The translations under genes and the position numbers were made by a program. From the NCBI RefSeq assembly GCF_900106765.1, contig NZ_FNNG01000007.1:76999-140998 (forward strand): a stretch of DNA of 64,000 bases, in the 5' to 3' direction. The notes under the pieces were generated by a model. That model was not told the origin of the DNA and ran no database searches. It worked only from the letters and a program-made list of their open reading frames with translations. Positions 42,754 to 51,909 of the stretch are shown one piece after another (the stretch's first letter is position 1; the number at the start of each line of letters is the position of its first letter). Source of the DNA: Tepidimicrobium xylanilyticum (GTDB taxonomy: Bacteria; Bacillota; Clostridia; Tissierellales; Tepidimicrobiaceae).

Positions 42754-43518
42754 TTAAATAGAAAAAATATATTGGCTTTGGCCCTTTTTATCCATATTTA
42801 CTTCCTCGCACTTAACTTGGAATACTCGCTCTATTTCTTTACTACTATATACAGCCTTAGGAGAATCAAATATTACTATTTCTCCCCTATCCATTAAACA
42901 GACTTTATCTGAAATGCTAAGGGCACTGTTTAAATCGTGAATGACCATGATTACTGCCTTTCCCATTCTCTTCAACTCTTTTATAATATCCAGTATCTCC
43001 AGCTGGTGGTTTATATCCAAATAGGTGGTTGGTTCATCTAAAAATATATAATCCGTATCCTGGGCAAGGACCATTCCAATATATACTTTCTGCCGCTCTC
43101 CTCCTGATAATTCCCTAAGCTTTTTATCTTTGTATTTTTTAATTCCCAACTTCTTCATAGCCCTTTCAACCATGGCCCTGTCTTCAGCTTGAGGAATTCT
43201 AGGAAAACCTAAATAGGGAAATCGGCCGTGCATAACCAGGTTATAAACGGATATGTTAGGGGCATTCCTCATTTGGGGAAGGAAAGATACCTTTCTTGCT
43301 AACTTCTTTTCAGGAATATTATAGATACTTTCGCCATTGAGTATAATATCACCAGAGAAGGGCTTAAGTAACTTAGATGCTGTTTTTAGTAAAGTAGTCT
43401 TACCACAGCCATTCTTTCCAATTATGCTAGTAATACTTCCTTTCTCAAAGGATATGTTGATATTTTTTATTACCTCAATCCCATTATATCCAGCAGTAAT
43501 ATCCTTTAATTTAATCAT
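42754..43518 (-). CDS. ABC importer ATPase, FecE type (second importer)
   Basis: A 254-residue ATPase with Walker A GKNGCGKTT (about 34-42), signature LSGGERQKVYIGMVLAQ, Walker B YIFLDEPTTYLD and H-loop VIHDLNSALSISD. The TTYLDINHQ motif marks the siderophore/heme/cobalamin class. It starts at ATG 43518 and overlaps the permease stop by eight bases. Last gene of a three-gene importer operon, with a terminator two bases downstream in the leftward direction. Confidence 0.92.
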   Translation of the reverse strand: MIKLKDITAGYNGIEVIKNINISFEKGSITSIIGKNGCGKTTLLKTASKLLKPFSGDIILNGESIYNIPEKKLARKVSFLPQMRNAPNISVYNLVMHGRFPYLGFPRIPQAEDRAMVERAMKKLGIKKYKDKKLRELSGGERQKVYIGMVLAQDTDYIFLDEPTTYLDINHQLEILDIIKELKRMGKAVIMVIHDLNSALSISDKVCLMDRGEIVIFDSPKAVYSSKEIERVFQVKCEEVNMDKKGQSQYIFSI

Positions 43519-44575
43519 CTATAAGCCTCCTCTTTCGCTTAAACAATAGATATATGAAGAAGGGTCCTCCCAAAAATGACATGATAATCCCAACGGAAAC
43601 TTCGTAGGGAGCAAATAAGGTCCGAGCCAATATATCACAAAATAGGGTAAATAAGCTGCCTAGCAAGGCTGAAACAGGAACAAGTAGCCTATTATCATAT
43701 CCTATAATAAATCTAGCTGCATGAGGAACAATTAGTCCTACAAAGCCTAGTAATCCAGCAAAGCTTATTGCACTACCTGAAAGTAAAGATGAAAGCAGGA
43801 TAAATATAAAGCGATAGCTGGAAACCTTTAATCCTAAGGATTTAGCCGTTTCATCCCCTAAGGATAAAATGTTCATATCGTAGCTAAGTATAAAAGTTAA
43901 TATAAAGGATATAAATATAAGCACTCCGGGTAATTTAATACCATCCATGGTAACACCAGCTAGTCCACCAATTAAAAAGCTGGTCCTACCTATGGCAGTA
44001 TCTGGCCAGAGGGTTAAAATGGTATCGGTAATAGCTCCAATAAAGCTTGATACTGCTACACCAGACAGTACTATTGTAACCCTTGATGCTCCAGTTTTCT
44101 TTGCTATAGAGTAGACCAATAGTGTGGCTATAAGGGCCCCAACAAAAGCTGCTAAAGGTATTAAAGCTATATAATAAGGAAATAAGGCCATAATCAGGGT
44201 GGTAAACAAGCCTGCCCCTGAATTGACTCCTATAATACTTGGCCCTGCCAGGGCATTATTAAGAACCGTTTGTAATATTAGCCCCGATAAGGATAAAGCA
44301 CAGCCAGTCAATATGGCTGCTAAGGTTCTGGGTATCCTAACATAGTGTATAATCTGAAATTCCTTTGTAATTTCATCTCCTTTGAATAGAACAGAATATA
44401 CTTTCGACAATGGTATGCTGGATGATCCAATGCTTATACTCAATGCTATTAAGAATAGCAATAGAATAGCTAATAAAGCTATAACAAAAAAGTTATAGCT
44501 TTTAGTATTCTTAATTAAAAATTTCTGGGTAGATAATTTCTGCAAGGTATCTATAGCTTTCACCCCATTTTGCAT
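43511..44575 (-). CDS. ABC importer permease, FecCD type (second importer)
   Basis: A 354-residue permease with about ten helices: VRIPRTLAAILTGCALSLSG, QTVLNNALAGPSIIGVNSGA and GLLGFVGLIVPHAARFIIGY are the family signatures. The N terminus carries an extension of about 25 residues relative to the partner permease at 29246, and the start is uncertain because ATG 44575 overlaps the binding-protein gene by 65 bases and has no clear RBS; an in-frame TTG at 44545 is possible. Transports the chelate delivered by the upstream lipoprotein. Confidence 0.88.
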   Translation of the reverse strand: MQNGVKAIDTLQKLSTQKFLIKNTKSYNFFVIALLAILLLFLIALSISIGSSSIPLSKVYSVLFKGDEITKEFQIIHYVRIPRTLAAILTGCALSLSGLILQTVLNNALAGPSIIGVNSGAGLFTTLIMALFPYYIALIPLAAFVGALIATLLVYSIAKKTGASRVTIVLSGVAVSSFIGAITDTILTLWPDTAIGRTSFLIGGLAGVTMDGIKLPGVLIFISFILTFILSYDMNILSLGDETAKSLGLKVSSYRFIFILLSSLLSGSAISFAGLLGFVGLIVPHAARFIIGYDNRLLVPVSALLGSLFTLFCDILARTLFAPYEVSVGIIMSFLGGPFFIYLLFKRKRRLIDD

Positions 44576-45467
44576 TTGGTTTGTAGTGGAACAATTCCTT
44601 AGGTAGTATTATATATCTGTCATTTTTGACAGCAGTTAAGTTATTCCAAGCTGGATTTTTTTCAATTCCATTTTTTAAGGCTTCAAGGGCTTTTTCAGTG
44701 TTCCCCATAGTGGTAACAAATATATAATCTGGGTCTTCCTCGATTATCTCTTCCATACTCAATTCTTCTAGTAAAGATGGATGCTTATTAGCAATGTTTA
44801 CAGTTCCTAAATCTTCTAACATCTTACAAGTCAAATTGTCATCCTTTTTAGCCTTTGCTCCACTGGAAAAGGCACGGACAAACAATACAGCGGGCTTTTC
44901 TTGGGCTTTGTCCTCCACTTTAGATAATATGTCATCTATTTCTTCCTTAACCTTCAGTCCATTTTCCTCATATAAGTCCTTCTTCTCTGTAATATCCGTA
45001 CAAATATACAACATATTTAAATAATCCTCAAAATACTCTACCTTAAAATAGGCATGAGCTATGTTGGCATCATTGAGTATTTCAGACATCTTTAATTGAT
45101 TTTCTATATCTGGGGATAGTATTACAAAATCTGGGGATAAGGACAATATTTCCTCTACACTGGGGTCCTTTACAGTACCTACAATACTAATTTCATCCGA
45201 TACCTCAAATCGATTTTCTTTAACCACATCATCAGTTGCTCCTATTATTTCCCCTCCAGCCAACATCCATGTCTCTGCATAAGAACCTACTAAAGATACA
45301 ACCCTTTCCGGTTTCTTTTCTAATATAACTAAATTGTCAAGGGAATCTATAAAGGTATAATATGCTTCTTGATTTTTACTATCTATATTGGCACTTTTGT
45401 TACTACATCCAGTTAATGCAAGAATTAACAATGCTAATAATATTAGAGCTTTTCTTATCAATTTCAT
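44511..45467 (-). CDS. Metal-chelate ABC substrate-binding lipoprotein (second importer)
   Basis: A 318-residue lipoprotein with signal peptide and lipobox LALTGC (Cys21), then a type III binding fold: LEKKPERVVSLVGSYAETWM, VGTVKDPSVEEILSLSPDFV, and later DLGTVNIANKHPSLLEELSM and FVTTMGNTEKALEALKN. It belongs to the ferrichrome/iron-chelate binder class. No Fur box lies in its promoter region; instead a copy of the palindrome found beside the LysR gene does. First gene of the operon, with AGGAGG-type RBS before ATG 45467. Its cargo is therefore not necessarily iron. Confidence 0.88.
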   Translation of the reverse strand: MKLIRKALILLALLILALTGCSNKSANIDSKNQEAYYTFIDSLDNLVILEKKPERVVSLVGSYAETWMLAGGEIIGATDDVVKENRFEVSDEISIVGTVKDPSVEEILSLSPDFVILSPDIENQLKMSEILNDANIAHAYFKVEYFEDYLNMLYICTDITEKKDLYEENGLKVKEEIDDILSKVEDKAQEKPAVLFVRAFSSGAKAKKDDNLTCKMLEDLGTVNIANKHPSLLEELSMEEIIEEDPDYIFVTTMGNTEKALEALKNGIEKNPAWNNLTAVKNDRYIILPKELFHYKPNAKWGESYRYLAEIIYPEIFN

Positions 45468-45570
45468 ACCTCCTAATTGTGGTCCATATTATTTACAGCA
45501 CGTTAATCATTCTACATTGTATGGTATCATTTTATAAATCTAATTTAAAATATAATAATATAATCACAAT

Positions 45571-45587
45571 TATAGGTTTTACCTATA
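45571..45587. promoter_or_regulatory. LysR-type palindrome upstream of the second importer
   Basis: TATAGGTTTTACCTATA, 104 bases before the binding-protein start. Its 15-base core ATAGGTTTTACCTAT recurs exactly at 46578-46592 between the LysR gene and the persulfide-reductase gene. Confidence 0.65.
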
Positions 45588-45596
45588 TAAGTAAAA

Positions 45597-45617
45597 AAGA
45601 CTTCCATAGGAAGCCTT
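45597..45617 (-). terminator. Terminator of the LysR gene
   Basis: AAGACTTCC and GGAAGCCTT form a short stem with a three-base loop; the leftward reading ends in six T residues and overlaps the LysR stop. Confidence 0.7.
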
Positions 45618-46540
45618 CATTTTATTAATCTACTTTCCGAGTCAGTTTTTATACGAGTGGATTTATTTTTATAATCCCTTATAATTTCTATTAAACTTTC
45701 CATTCCCTTAGTTAACACCTTGTCCTTATGATACACTATGCTGAAATATCTATCCCAAGCTCCCTCTGCACATTCGATAATATGAATTTGGGAGTTCTTT
45801 ACTTCCTCCTCTACTAAACAGATGGAGATTACTGCTAAATAGTTATTGTTTATTACTTCTTTTTTTATAGCCTCTGGGCTATTGCCCTCAAAGGCAATTT
45901 TTATATCTAACCCATTTTCAGCCATATATCTTTCAAATAACTCTCTTGTTCCGCTTCCCTTTTCCCTCATAGCAAAGTTTTCATTTGCAAGTTCTTCTAA
46001 TTTAATGGTCTTCTTCCTTGCAAAGGGATGTTTAGTGCTGCAGATGAGGACCAGATAGTCATTAACTTCTGGAATGGAAATTAAATCGGAACTCTTTATT
46101 TGCCCTTCTACTATTCCAATATCTATTTCAGACTTTAAAAGCTTATTCTCAATAAGCCGAGTATTATTCATATAGGAATATACCTCTATATTGGGCTCTT
46201 TTTTGTTAAATCTATTTATTACATCACTTAATATGGCCTCACCTACAGTTATGGTTGCCCCTATTCTTATTTTTTCTTTTTTACTTAGATTGAACATCTT
46301 TTCCTCTAAGTCATCAAATTGTTTTACTAGGCTTTTAGCATAGGTAAAGAGCCTTCTCCCTGCATCGGTAATATATAACCTCCTATTTAAGCGCTCAAAT
46401 AATAGGACTCCGTAATGCTCTTCTAATTCCCTAATAGCTTGACTTACTGTAGGTTGGGAAATATAGAGTTTAGCTGCTGCTGCATTCATGCTCTTATTTT
46501 TTACTACTTCTAAAAAAATCCTTAAATGCCTAATGGTCAC
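45617..46540 (-). CDS. LysR-type transcriptional regulator
   Basis: A 307-residue LysR regulator: winged helix (IFLEVVKNKSMNAAAAKLYI, SQPTVSQAIRELEEHYGVLL, about 8-50), linker helix, then a two-lobed effector domain beginning IRIGATITVGEAILSDVINR. It starts with GTG 46540 after GGAGGG. Divergent from the persulfide-reductase operon, the classical LysR arrangement. The CysL/YwfK-like similarity of the effector domain and the neighbouring genes suggest sulfur metabolism; the effector is unknown. Confidence 0.9.
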   Translation of the reverse strand: MTIRHLRIFLEVVKNKSMNAAAAKLYISQPTVSQAIRELEEHYGVLLFERLNRRLYITDAGRRLFTYAKSLVKQFDDLEEKMFNLSKKEKIRIGATITVGEAILSDVINRFNKKEPNIEVYSYMNNTRLIENKLLKSEIDIGIVEGQIKSSDLISIPEVNDYLVLICSTKHPFARKKTIKLEELANENFAMREKGSGTRELFERYMAENGLDIKIAFEGNSPEAIKKEVINNNYLAVISICLVEEEVKNSQIHIIECAEGAWDRYFSIVYHKDKVLTKGMESLIEIIRDYKNKSTRIKTDSESRLIK

Positions 46541-46577
46541 TTTTACCCTCCTAATATTAAACTCCGATTTATTGTTA

Positions 46578-46592
46578 ATAGGTTTTACCTAT
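46578..46592. promoter_or_regulatory. LysR-type palindrome in the divergent intergenic region
   Basis: ATAGGTTTTACCTAT, an interrupted palindrome with T-N11-A spacing typical of LysR boxes, 38 bases before the LysR start and 96 bases before the CoA-disulfide reductase start. Same core as 45571-45587. Confidence 0.7.
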
Positions 46593-46687
46593 AAACATGA
46601 TTAGATTTTATCATTTTACCAGCTTCCAAACAAGTGTTATATTGTTGATAAGATGATCGTTAATCAATTAGCAAGGAGAGTGGCATC

Positions 46688-48313
46688 ATGAATGTATTGA
46701 TAATAGGTGGTGTAGCTGCTGGTACTAAGGTAGCTGCAAAGCTAAAAAGGGATAATTACGATATCAATGTAACTATACTTACAAAAGAGAAGAATATTTC
46801 CTATGCAGGCTGTGGCCTACCCTATTATGTGGGAAATGTAATCGAAAATCGTCAAGACTTAATAGTGAATACTCCTGAAAGCTTTTCCAAGTTGACAGGT
46901 GTAGAAGTTTTAACCCAAGTTGAAGTAACAAGGGTAGACCCAGATAAAAAGGAAGTAGAAGCTATTGACTTAAAAAATAATGAAAGCAATAGCTATACAT
47001 ACGATAAGCTTGTCATAGCTACTGGAGCCGATCCTATTAAACCTCCAATTGAAGGAACAGAGCTAGAAGGCGTTTACTTTATGAGGACTCCAGAAGATGC
47101 TATAAGTTTAAGGGAAGCCATAGAAGCTGGTAAAATTAAGCGTGCCCTAGTAGTAGGTGGAGGTTTTATAGGCTTAGAAGTGGCTGAAAACTTGGTGGCT
47201 CAAGGAGTTAGGGTTTCTGTAATTGACATGGCCCATCAAATTCTACCTGGCTTTGAGCCGGAAATAGCAAGCTATGTGGAGAACCATTTATCTGACCATG
47301 GAATTATTACCTTTACAGAAACTAAATTAGAAGCAATCCTTGGAGATGAAAGGGTTGAAAAGGTGAAAACCAGTAGAAATACCATGAAGGCAGATGCAGT
47401 TATTATTTCAGTAGGCATAAGGCCTAATACTGGCTTTTTAGCCGATACAGGTATCCAACTAGCAAGAAATAAAGCCATCATTGTAAATGAGCATATGGAA
47501 ACCAATATCAAGGACATATACGCCCTTGGAGACTGTGCCATGGTTAAGAATAAGTTAACAGGAAAAGAAACCTATTCGCCAATGGGGTCTTCTGCAAATA
47601 TTGAAGGAAGAATATTGGCCCAAAACCTTAATGGTAAAGACTTAAGCTATAAGGGTGTTCTTGGAACATCTGTGGTTAAGCTTCCTGGATTAAATGTTGG
47701 AAAAACTGGTTTAACGGAAGAGGCTGCTATCATAGAAGGCTATGATGTAGTAAGCGTTACAGCTGTTGTTGATGATAAGGCCCATTACTATCCTGGAGCC
47801 TCCAATTTTATCCTTAAAATGGTTGCTGATAGAAATACAAAAAAACTATTGGGATTGCAGGTTCTTGGTGAGGGTGCTGTGGATAAGATGGTAGACATAG
47901 CGGTTATGGCCATATCTCTAGGTGCTAGCCTAGATAATATTAAGGATTTAGACTTAGCATATGCACCACCATTCTCAACAGCTATCCATCCTTTTTCCCA
48001 TACCGTAAATATATTATTGAATAAAATCAATGGAGAAATCCAATCCATTACACCTAGGGAATATTTAGAAGGTAAAGCTAAAAGCTACAAAGTAATTGAT
48101 GCATCCTTAAGTCCAAGTATAGCTGGAGCAACCTTTGTGGACTTATCAAAGGTTGACGGAGAACTGCCTGACTTTGATAAGGATGAAGAACTGCTATTAG
48201 TCTGTACTAAGGGAAAAAGAGCCTATATGTTGCAAAAACGATTAAAGGGTTTTGGATATACGAATACATTGGTTCTTGAAGGCGGTACTAGCTTCAATAA
48301 AGTATCATTATAA
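46688..48313 (+). CDS. FAD-dependent CoA-disulfide/persulfide reductase with rhodanese domain
   Basis: A 541-residue flavoenzyme. NVLIIGGVAAGTKVAAKL (2-19) binds FAD; Cys42 in ISYAGCGLPYYVG is the single active-site Cys of the CoADR/Nox family; ALVVGGGFIGLEVAENL (about 154-170) binds NADH; IYALGDCAMV closes the FAD site. The last 90 residues are a rhodanese domain whose loop CTKGKR (Cys506) keeps the catalytic pattern. This is the layout of NADH-dependent persulfide reductases that reduce polysulfide, CoA persulfide or elemental sulfur. RBS AAGGAG. First gene of an operon with a siroheme reductase. Confidence 0.92.
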   Translation: MNVLIIGGVAAGTKVAAKLKRDNYDINVTILTKEKNISYAGCGLPYYVGNVIENRQDLIVNTPESFSKLTGVEVLTQVEVTRVDPDKKEVEAIDLKNNESNSYTYDKLVIATGADPIKPPIEGTELEGVYFMRTPEDAISLREAIEAGKIKRALVVGGGFIGLEVAENLVAQGVRVSVIDMAHQILPGFEPEIASYVENHLSDHGIITFTETKLEAILGDERVEKVKTSRNTMKADAVIISVGIRPNTGFLADTGIQLARNKAIIVNEHMETNIKDIYALGDCAMVKNKLTGKETYSPMGSSANIEGRILAQNLNGKDLSYKGVLGTSVVKLPGLNVGKTGLTEEAAIIEGYDVVSVTAVVDDKAHYYPGASNFILKMVADRNTKKLLGLQVLGEGAVDKMVDIAVMAISLGASLDNIKDLDLAYAPPFSTAIHPFSHTVNILLNKINGEIQSITPREYLEGKAKSYKVIDASLSPSIAGATFVDLSKVDGELPDFDKDEELLLVCTKGKRAYMLQKRLKGFGYTNTLVLEGGTSFNKVSL

Positions 48314-48339
48314 ATAATTTGAAAATAGGAGGATGAAAT

Positions 48340-49293
48340 ATGACTACTTTAAAGGTTACACCAGAACAAGAAAAGGCGGTTAAAGCCTTAGGCTTTTTAA
48401 GAAATAAAGGGACGGATAATTTTAATGGTAGAATAATTACAGTTAACGGGAAAATAACAGCTACCCAACTAAAATGTGTAGCAGAAGCTGCAGAAAAATT
48501 CGGAAATGGAGATGTTCTATTTACTACTAGACTAACTATAGAAGTTCCTGGCATTCCGTACGATAAGATAGAAGACTTTAGAGCCTATATAGCTAAGGAA
48601 GGCCTTGAAACAGGGGGCACCGGCTCAAAGGTGAGGCCAATAGTAGCTTGTAAGGCAACCACTTGCCAATATGGATTGCTGGATGGATATGCTCTATCGG
48701 AAGAAATCCATGAGAGATTTTATAATGGCTATTCCGATGTTAAACTACCCCATAAGTTTAAAATAGGTGTAGGAGGATGTCCAAATAATTGTATTAAGCC
48801 TGATTTAAACGACCTAGGCATTATTGGCCAAATGCTACCAATTTTTGATGAAGAACTATGTAATGGATGTAAGAAATGTCCTGTAGAAGAATTCTGTCCA
48901 ATGGATGCAGCTAAAGTTGTGGACGGTAAATTAAACATCGATAAAGAAATATGCAATAACTGTGGACGCTGTATAGGTAAATGTCATTTCGATGCCATTG
49001 AAGAGGGAAAAGCTAAATTCAAGATTACCATTGGTGGAAGATGGGGTAAAAAAGTTAATAAGGGTATAGCTATAAGCAAATTATTTGAAGATGAAGAGGA
49101 AGTTATGACCACTATAGAAAAAATGATACTAATATACAGAGAACAAGGAATTACAGGAGAGCGTTTAGCAGATACCATAGAAAGGATAGGCTTTGAAAAT
49201 ATTGAAGCCCAGCTATTATCAGATGAAATATTGGAAAGAAAACAGGAAATTTTAGATGCAAAACTCCATCTAGTTGGAGGGGCAACCTGTTAA
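48340..49293 (+). CDS. Siroheme-type sulfite/nitrite reductase-like ferredoxin protein
   Basis: A 317-residue reductase. An N-terminal ferredoxin-like NIR/SIR half-domain (1-75) precedes the catalytic half with siroheme-[4Fe-4S] ligands in ACKATTCQYG (Cys104, Cys109) and VGGCPNNCIKP (Cys147, Cys151). Two ferredoxin clusters follow (CNGCKKCPVEEFCPM and CNNCGRCIGKCHFDA). It is about half the size of classical assimilatory reductases and resembles AsrC-like or small-type sulfite reductases of anaerobes. It may reduce sulfite or another sulfur oxide made in the same pathway as the persulfide reductase 26 bases upstream. Strong terminator follows. Confidence 0.88.
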   Translation: MTTLKVTPEQEKAVKALGFLRNKGTDNFNGRIITVNGKITATQLKCVAEAAEKFGNGDVLFTTRLTIEVPGIPYDKIEDFRAYIAKEGLETGGTGSKVRPIVACKATTCQYGLLDGYALSEEIHERFYNGYSDVKLPHKFKIGVGGCPNNCIKPDLNDLGIIGQMLPIFDEELCNGCKKCPVEEFCPMDAAKVVDGKLNIDKEICNNCGRCIGKCHFDAIEEGKAKFKITIGGRWGKKVNKGIAISKLFEDEEEVMTTIEKMILIYREQGITGERLADTIERIGFENIEAQLLSDEILERKQEILDAKLHLVGGATC

Positions 49294-49321
49294 TCCATAG
49301 ATATATGTAAAATCACAGCAG

Positions 49322-49353
49322 AAGGACGGGAAAATATCTTACCCGTCCTTCCT
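49322..49353. terminator. Terminator between siroheme reductase and CstA
   Basis: AAGGACGGG (49322-49330) pairs with CCCGTCCTT (49342-49350); placed between converging genes, it can serve both. Confidence 0.8.
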
Positions 49354-49366
49354 TAAATCTTTTCAT

Positions 49367-50998
49367 TTATTTTTCAGCTATCTTACTTTCATCCCTCGTG
49401 AACAATATCCTATATCCTTGTACAGCCAGTACTATGGCAAGTATGAATAATAGTACTGGGAATATTACCATTATATAGTTAGTACCTATGAAGTTAGCCT
49501 TAATTAGGAATACTAAAGCAGTAAGGGTTACGATTAGCATGAATATCATTGGAACAGTCAACATGCTAAAGCTCTTTTTAGATTTCTTCAGCCATAATGC
49601 TACAGCCATTAATGCTAATGCTGCTAATAACTGATTTGCAGAACCAAATATTGGCCATATTTTACTCCAGCCTGCAACTGCAAGTAAACAACTTAATGCA
49701 ACTGTTATGGTGGTGGAAACATACATATTTGTAAGTGGGGATTGTTGTTCCTTTTCTGGGTCCTCGAAGTATTCTTGGAAAATAAATCTTGCAAGCCTTG
49801 TTGCTGTATCAAGGGTTGTAAGGGCAAAAGCTGATACTGCTAATGCAACGAAAGTTTTTCCAATGTGAAAAGGAATGCCAAACTTGGTCATGAATGTTCC
49901 TACACCCTCTGCAAAGACGTTGGTAGGCCCAATTTCACTTAATTTTGGTAAGAACTCACTTTGAGATAGGTATGCAGCTGTAATCATTGCTATAACTGCT
50001 AATGCTCCTTCTATTAACATTGAACCATATCCTATAAGCCTTACATCTTTTTCATTATCTAATTGTTTTGACGATGTACCAGAGCCTACTAATGAATGGA
50101 ATCCTGATATGGCACCACAGGCTACTGTTACAAATAGCATTGGGAATAGGTATTGGGTAGCTCCACTTGCTGAGGTTATAGCAAAGGCTGTAACTGCATC
50201 AAGTTGAATTCTCGGGTTATACAAAATAATACCCAACACTGCTCCTGCAATCATTGCATATAATAAGTAGGAATTTAGATAATCCCTAGGCTGTAACAAT
50301 ATCCAAACAGGTGCTGTTGATGCAATCCATATATAAATTGCTAAAATAACTATCCAAGTATTGACACTTAATTCCAATGGGAATACTGTACCTAGCCATA
50401 TTGATAGGAATAAAAGAATAACTCCAATTATAGTTCCGACCTTAATATCCAATCCCCTTCTATACACAGCATATCCAAATAGAATTGCTAGAATCATAAA
50501 TAATATTGAAGATGTAGCTGCCTGTGGAGTATTTGCAAATGTAGTTGCAACAATATTTGCAAATGCTGCTATAACTAATAATAAGGTTAACCATGCAAAT
50601 ATTGCAAATAACTTTTTACCTGTATTCCCCATGGTATCCTTTATTACTTCTCCTATGGATTTACCCCTATTCCTAATAGAAACGAATAATGACCCCATAT
50701 CGTGTGGTGCACCAAAGAATATACAGCCGATCATAATCCACAGATATACTGGAACCCAGCCAAATATTGCCGCTTGAATAGGCCCATTAATTGGTCCTGC
50801 ACCAGCTATTGATGCAAAGTGGTGACCTAATAAAATACCGGGATGTGTAGGAACATAGTCTACTCCATCATTAATTTCATGGGCTGGAGTTTTTATTGTT
50901 GGATCTACTCCCCATTTCTTAGCAAGCCAGGCACCATAAGTAGCATAAGCTATTACAAATATAATTATGCTAGCTAGAATTAATACCAAAGCACTCAT
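49367..50998 (-). CDS. cstA: Carbon starvation protein CstA (peptide/pyruvate transporter family)
   Basis: A 543-residue membrane protein with about 15 hydrophobic helices. LGHHFASIAGAGPINGPIQA (about 57-76) is the CstA hallmark in the second helix; GAPHDMGSLFVSIRNRGKSI and FHSLVGSGTSSKQLDNEKDV follow. Shorter than E. coli CstA (about 700) and of the length seen in Clostridia. CstA-type carriers import peptides or pyruvate during starvation. Start ATG 50998 after AAGGAGGTGAG. The gene 31 bases upstream may be co-transcribed. The exact cargo here is inferred only from family. Confidence 0.92.
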   Translation of the reverse strand: MSALVLILASIIIFVIAYATYGAWLAKKWGVDPTIKTPAHEINDGVDYVPTHPGILLGHHFASIAGAGPINGPIQAAIFGWVPVYLWIMIGCIFFGAPHDMGSLFVSIRNRGKSIGEVIKDTMGNTGKKLFAIFAWLTLLLVIAAFANIVATTFANTPQAATSSILFMILAILFGYAVYRRGLDIKVGTIIGVILLFLSIWLGTVFPLELSVNTWIVILAIYIWIASTAPVWILLQPRDYLNSYLLYAMIAGAVLGIILYNPRIQLDAVTAFAITSASGATQYLFPMLFVTVACGAISGFHSLVGSGTSSKQLDNEKDVRLIGYGSMLIEGALAVIAMITAAYLSQSEFLPKLSEIGPTNVFAEGVGTFMTKFGIPFHIGKTFVALAVSAFALTTLDTATRLARFIFQEYFEDPEKEQQSPLTNMYVSTTITVALSCLLAVAGWSKIWPIFGSANQLLAALALMAVALWLKKSKKSFSMLTVPMIFMLIVTLTALVFLIKANFIGTNYIMVIFPVLLFILAIVLAVQGYRILFTRDESKIAEK

Positions 50999-51029
50999 AA
51001 GCTCACCTCCTTAAAATATTAATTAATAA

Positions 51030-51527
51030 TTACTGAATACTATAAACCTCCCTGACCTCCTTCCCTTTTTTATTCGTTACTATATATTCATCGTCTATAG
51101 TAACCAAAATCAATCTTATGTCCACCCAACCTTTAAAGCCAAAAGCAAATCCCTTGTGGTATTTGAATTTCTTTATAGCATCAATAATTTCTGTGTTTGG
51201 TTTATGTTTTGCAACTAATACCCCTGTAATAATACTTGACATATGATTTTCATCAGGTTTAACCACATCATCAATGGAATTAACCAAAAAATCTATAAAC
51301 TCTTTTAAGCACTTTTCATCTATTTCTTCAAAATGTTTAATAAATATGTGCTCATTATTTTCATAGCCATATACAACAAATTTCTTTGATAATATATATC
51401 TTTCATTTCTAAAATGATATTTAGCATATAAATCCAATTGATAGCCATTTAAATTATAGTTCCTTTCAATATCAAAGTAGCTTTGTAGTTTCCTTTCGAT
51501 ATTATCCAGATATTCTTTATATTCCAT
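51030..51527 (-). CDS. Hypothetical soluble protein upstream of CstA (165 aa)
   Basis: Unrecognised 165-residue protein with RBS AAAGGAG and ATG 51527. Alternating strands and helices: YNLNGYQLDLYAKYHFRNER, then KFVVYGYENNEHIFIKHFEE, IDFLVNSIDDVVKPDENHMS, and VLVAKHKPNTEIIDAIKKFK, ending YIVTNKKGKEVREVYSIQ. No Cys cluster, no membrane segment. The 31-base gap to cstA suggests an operon. Function unknown; a cytoplasmic partner or unrelated gene are both possible. Confidence 0.65.
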   Translation of the reverse strand: MEYKEYLDNIERKLQSYFDIERNYNLNGYQLDLYAKYHFRNERYILSKKFVVYGYENNEHIFIKHFEEIDEKCLKEFIDFLVNSIDDVVKPDENHMSSIITGVLVAKHKPNTEIIDAIKKFKYHKGFAFGFKGWVDIRLILVTIDDEYIVTNKKGKEVREVYSIQ

Positions 51528-51909
51528 TTTTACTCCTTTACAACTGTCATATAATTAAATATATGACAGCAATTATTATTAAATTATCATTAAATGCAAT
51601 TTGTTAAGAAATTGTCAGTGGAATGCGAAATATATTGTTTATGAAAAGTTTAAAAGATGTTGGCTTAGAGCTACGATTTTATAACTCTTGTAAAAATATA
51701 TGGTTGATTGGATTTAGGAAAAGTAATAATAACAATTATAATTTTAGTTGCCTTCTTGTTAATTTCATTATATTGCAAACTACTTTTTTCAATATTTTGA
51801 ATAAAATTTGCATAGCAAAACATCTTCCGCTAATTCTCTTTTAGCTAATTCATAAAATGGATTACAACTCTACTCATTAGTTGCAACCCAGAAATATTTA
51901 ATAACATAA
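51528..51909. other. Intergenic region between CstA operon and flavodoxin relic
   Basis: No convincing gene; a rightward frame of 73 codons (51623-51844) lacks an RBS and has a composition like non-coding DNA. A hairpin GGATTACAACT/AGTTGCAACCC at 51859-51889 may terminate the flavodoxin-like pseudogene. Confidence 0.45.

Noticed and set aside
45468-45570. Fur box in front of the second FecBCD-type importer
   Set aside because: No TGATAAT-type repeat occurs there; the only palindrome is the LysR-type site.
51623-51844. A 73-codon rightward frame upstream of the flavodoxin relic
   Set aside because: No RBS, residue content like translated AT-rich spacer, no motif.
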